Shown here one piece after another: positions 12,457 to 13,905 of a stretch of DNA of 13,905 nt. Below the pieces are notes generated by a model. That model was given only the letters and a program-made list of their open reading frames with translations. It ran no database searches and was not told where the DNA came from. The stretch is from the NCBI GenBank assembly GCA_021296435.1, contig JAGWAK010000057.1:1-13905 (forward strand). Reading direction: 5' to 3'. Made by a program: the position numbers and the translations under genes. How positions within the stretch are numbered: position 1 is the first letter of the stretch; every line of letters begins with the position of its first letter. This DNA is from Acidimicrobiia bacterium (GTDB lineage: Bacteria; Actinomycetota; Acidimicrobiia; Acidimicrobiales; CATQHL01).

Positions 12457-13653
12457 ATGTACGACGATGACGAGATTTCCCTTCGGTTCGACAGACCGTT
12501 CGGCCGAGAGTCGTTCACGCGGATCACGAAGGGGCTTTGGGGACGGCCGCCCCCGTCAGCGCTGTCGCTCGATCTTGGTGACGTTTCGTACGCATATGCC
12601 ACCGGCGTTGTCCCGCTGATCTCCCTGATCAGACATCTTGCCGCCAACGGGACCGAGGTTGACATCGTCTATCCGTTCGATGATTCCTACTGGAAGATCG
12701 CAGGATGGAGACAGCTTCTCGAGGGAGAAGCCGCACCGCCGCCCGATACTCGGAAGGCCTACGTGCCGGTTCAGGCGTACTCGGATAACGCTGAACTCAA
12801 CGACTCTGTGAACGCGGCAATCGAGGTGCTGTCGCGACAGATGACCTGCTCGCCGGGAGTGATGGACTCGGTCGCATGGACGCTGAACGAGCTTGCCGAC
12901 AACGTCCTAATCCACGCTGGGGAACCGGGAGAGACCGTCGAAGGCTTCATGCAGGTTGTGTGCCATCCGAAGCAGGAAAAAATCGATCTCGTGGTCTCGG
13001 ACTACGGGCGAGGGGTGCGAGCATCATTGTCGCAGTCGCATTCCGTCCCGGACGACGAAAATGCCTTGGCGATGGCCATCAAGGCAGGCGTCACGCGCGA
13101 TCGAGATGCAGGGCAGGGCAACGGGCTCGCCGGTTCGGTCCGCATCGTCTCGGCGGCCGGCGGTGAACTGACCATCATGTCGGGGAATGCCGAGCTTCGT
13201 GTCGTGAACGGTGACATGTCGACGCACGTCTCCGGTCAGGTGCCAGGTACAAGTATCAGCCTGGTCCTGCCCACGAGTGTCGAGATTGATGTCTCGCTGG
13301 CGTTGTGGGGAACACCTCCTACCTCCGAATTCGAGATGTCCCATGTTGATGAGAGCAATGAGATCGTCTTCCGCGTGGCTGACGAGGCAACCGGATTCGG
13401 AAACCGGCAGACGGGCCGGCAGCTCCGGACGAAGCTGCAGAATCTCATGCGGCAATTCCAGGAGGCCAGGGTAAAGGTCGACTTCGCCGGTGTCGCGCTT
13501 GTGTCGGCCTCCTTCGCCGATGAGTTCATCGCCAAGCTCGTGGTCGAGATGGGCCACTTCTCGTTCTTCGCTCGAGTGAGTATCGCCAACACGAATCGGT
13601 TGATCAGCCAAACACTCGACAACGTGATCAAGCAGCGAAGTCAGCCTGGCTGA
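12457..13653 (+). CDS. Three-domain regulator: STAS-like segment, GHKL (RsbW-type) ATPase, DUF4325 STAS-like domain
   Basis: 398 residues; ATG with GAGGGG 8 nt upstream. Residues about 1-90 resemble a STAS domain (SLDLGDVSYAYATGVVPLIS), though the usual Asp-Ser-x-Gly switch is Ala-Thr-Gly. Residues about 110-270 are a GHKL ATPase: N box WTLNELADNVLIHA (Asn144, Glu145, Asn149), G1 box DYGRGV (Asp182), G2 box GQGNGLAGS (Gly219, 221, 223), then GTSISLVLP. Residues about 300-395 match DUF4325: GRQLRTKLQNLM, VDFAGVALVSASFADEFIAKLV, VSIANTN. Known partner switches use separate RsbW-like kinases and STAS antagonists; here both sit in one chain, so self-regulation is inferred. Counted GC is 34/60 (12781-12840) and 31/60 (13321-13380), against 47/60 at 6121-6180, suggesting transfer. 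It has no co-directional neighbour and could be a sensor, sigma-pathway component or defence regulator; none is shown. Confidence 0.8.
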   Translation: MYDDDEISLRFDRPFGRESFTRITKGLWGRPPPSALSLDLGDVSYAYATGVVPLISLIRHLAANGTEVDIVYPFDDSYWKIAGWRQLLEGEAAPPPDTRKAYVPVQAYSDNAELNDSVNAAIEVLSRQMTCSPGVMDSVAWTLNELADNVLIHAGEPGETVEGFMQVVCHPKQEKIDLVVSDYGRGVRASLSQSHSVPDDENALAMAIKAGVTRDRDAGQGNGLAGSVRIVSAAGGELTIMSGNAELRVVNGDMSTHVSGQVPGTSISLVLPTSVEIDVSLALWGTPPTSEFEMSHVDESNEIVFRVADEATGFGNRQTGRQLRTKLQNLMRQFQEARVKVDFAGVALVSASFADEFIAKLVVEMGHFSFFARVSIANTNRLISQTLDNVIKQRSQPG

Positions 13654-13667
13654 CGAGCGGCCGAGAT

Positions 13668-13688
13668 CTGACGGGCGCGCTCCGTCAG
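13668..13688. terminator. Bidirectional terminator-like hairpin
   Basis: CTGACGG (13668-13674) and CCGTCAG (13682-13688) are a perfect 7-bp inverted repeat with a 7-nt loop. It lies in the 31-nt gap between two convergent genes and includes the TGA stop of the minus-strand gene. There is no T-run on either side, so function is inferred from position and symmetry. Confidence 0.55.
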
Positions 13689-13905
13689 TCGCCCGCTAGG
13701 AGGGCCGCCATGACCCGGGGCGGGGTCATCGGCAGGTCCCTGAGCCGGACGCCGATGGCGTCGCGGACGGCGTTGGCGACGGCGGGTGCGATGGCGGGGA
13801 TCACGGGCGTGCCCACGCCCTTGGCACCGTGGGGGCCGCCGTCGGGGTCGGGGTCCTCCACCAGCACCACCTGGATGTCGGGCATGTCGTCGGCCATGAG
13901 CACCT
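13685..13905 (-). CDS. Xanthine dehydrogenase/CoxL-family molybdopterin subunit, C-terminal fragment (5' end outside window)
   Basis: The 73 visible residues match the end of the large molybdenum-cofactor subunit of the xanthine oxidase family (XdhB/CoxL/HcrA type), which hydroxylates heterocycles or aldehydes or oxidises CO. Seen: VEDPDPDGGPHGAKGVG, then PVIPAIAPAVANAVRDAIGVRLRDLPMTP, the family's usual final helix and tail. The conserved motif GVGE, whose Glu is the catalytic base in well-studied members, here reads GVGTP (ACG codon, complement of 13808-13810). The frame is open to the window edge. A molybdenum hydroxylase would fit with nitrogen-heterocycle metabolism suggested by the CodA-like and luciferase-like genes, but it is far from them and separately transcribed. 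Confidence 0.88.
   Translation of the reverse strand, partial: VLMADDMPDIQVVLVEDPDPDGGPHGAKGVGTPVIPAIAPAVANAVRDAIGVRLRDLPMTPPRVMAALLAGD

Noticed and set aside
13710..13729. Inverted repeat ATGACCC / GGGTCAT with a 6-nt loop
   Set aside because: It lies within the molybdenum-subunit coding sequence over conserved residues (LPMTPPRVM), so codon choice explains it.

Overview
The window is high-GC DNA with frequent GTG starts, a bacterial-luciferase-type monooxygenase of the kind common in F420-using actinobacteria, and secreted proteins with Thr/Pro/Ala-rich linkers. This points to an actinobacterium, most likely of the Acidimicrobiia or a relative; the lineage is inference from gene content and style. 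Both ends are cut inside genes. No tRNA, rRNA, CRISPR array or insertion sequence was seen.

Left region (1-4303, + strand): a tight operon of citrate synthase family C-terminus (partial), prpF-like isomerase and aconitase family protein. The genes are 2 nt apart and then overlap by 4 nt. A citrate/2-methylcitrate synthase, a PrpF and an iron-sulfur hydratase together suggest a methylcitrate cycle (propionyl-CoA disposal) of the AcnD/PrpF type. Two paralogous flavodoxin-fold oxidoreductases (4300-5441, - strand) converge on it and share a CTAG stop tetramer with the aconitase. Diverging from them are a CodA-like amidohydrolase (5547-6833) and a luciferase-like monooxygenase (6927-7883).

Middle region (7884-12182): a cell-envelope island. 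It holds a decayed Thr-rich coding remnant, a secreted CAP-superfamily protein split by an apparent single-base frameshift, and, facing it across a strong hairpin, a CapA-like metallophosphatase fused to a VanY-like carboxypeptidase. The CAP and CapA-VanY genes both begin, after the signal sequence, with two tandem copies of the same module of exactly 57 residues, which I cannot assign to a named domain. This shared module is the best candidate here for something undescribed.

Right region (12457-13905): a lower-GC gene combining a STAS-like segment, a GHKL ATPase and a DUF4325-like STAS domain in one polypeptide, i.e. a possible self-contained partner-switch regulator. Then comes a bidirectional terminator-like hairpin and the C-terminus of a xanthine dehydrogenase/CoxL-family molybdenum subunit, on the - strand, in which the usual catalytic glutamate is threonine.
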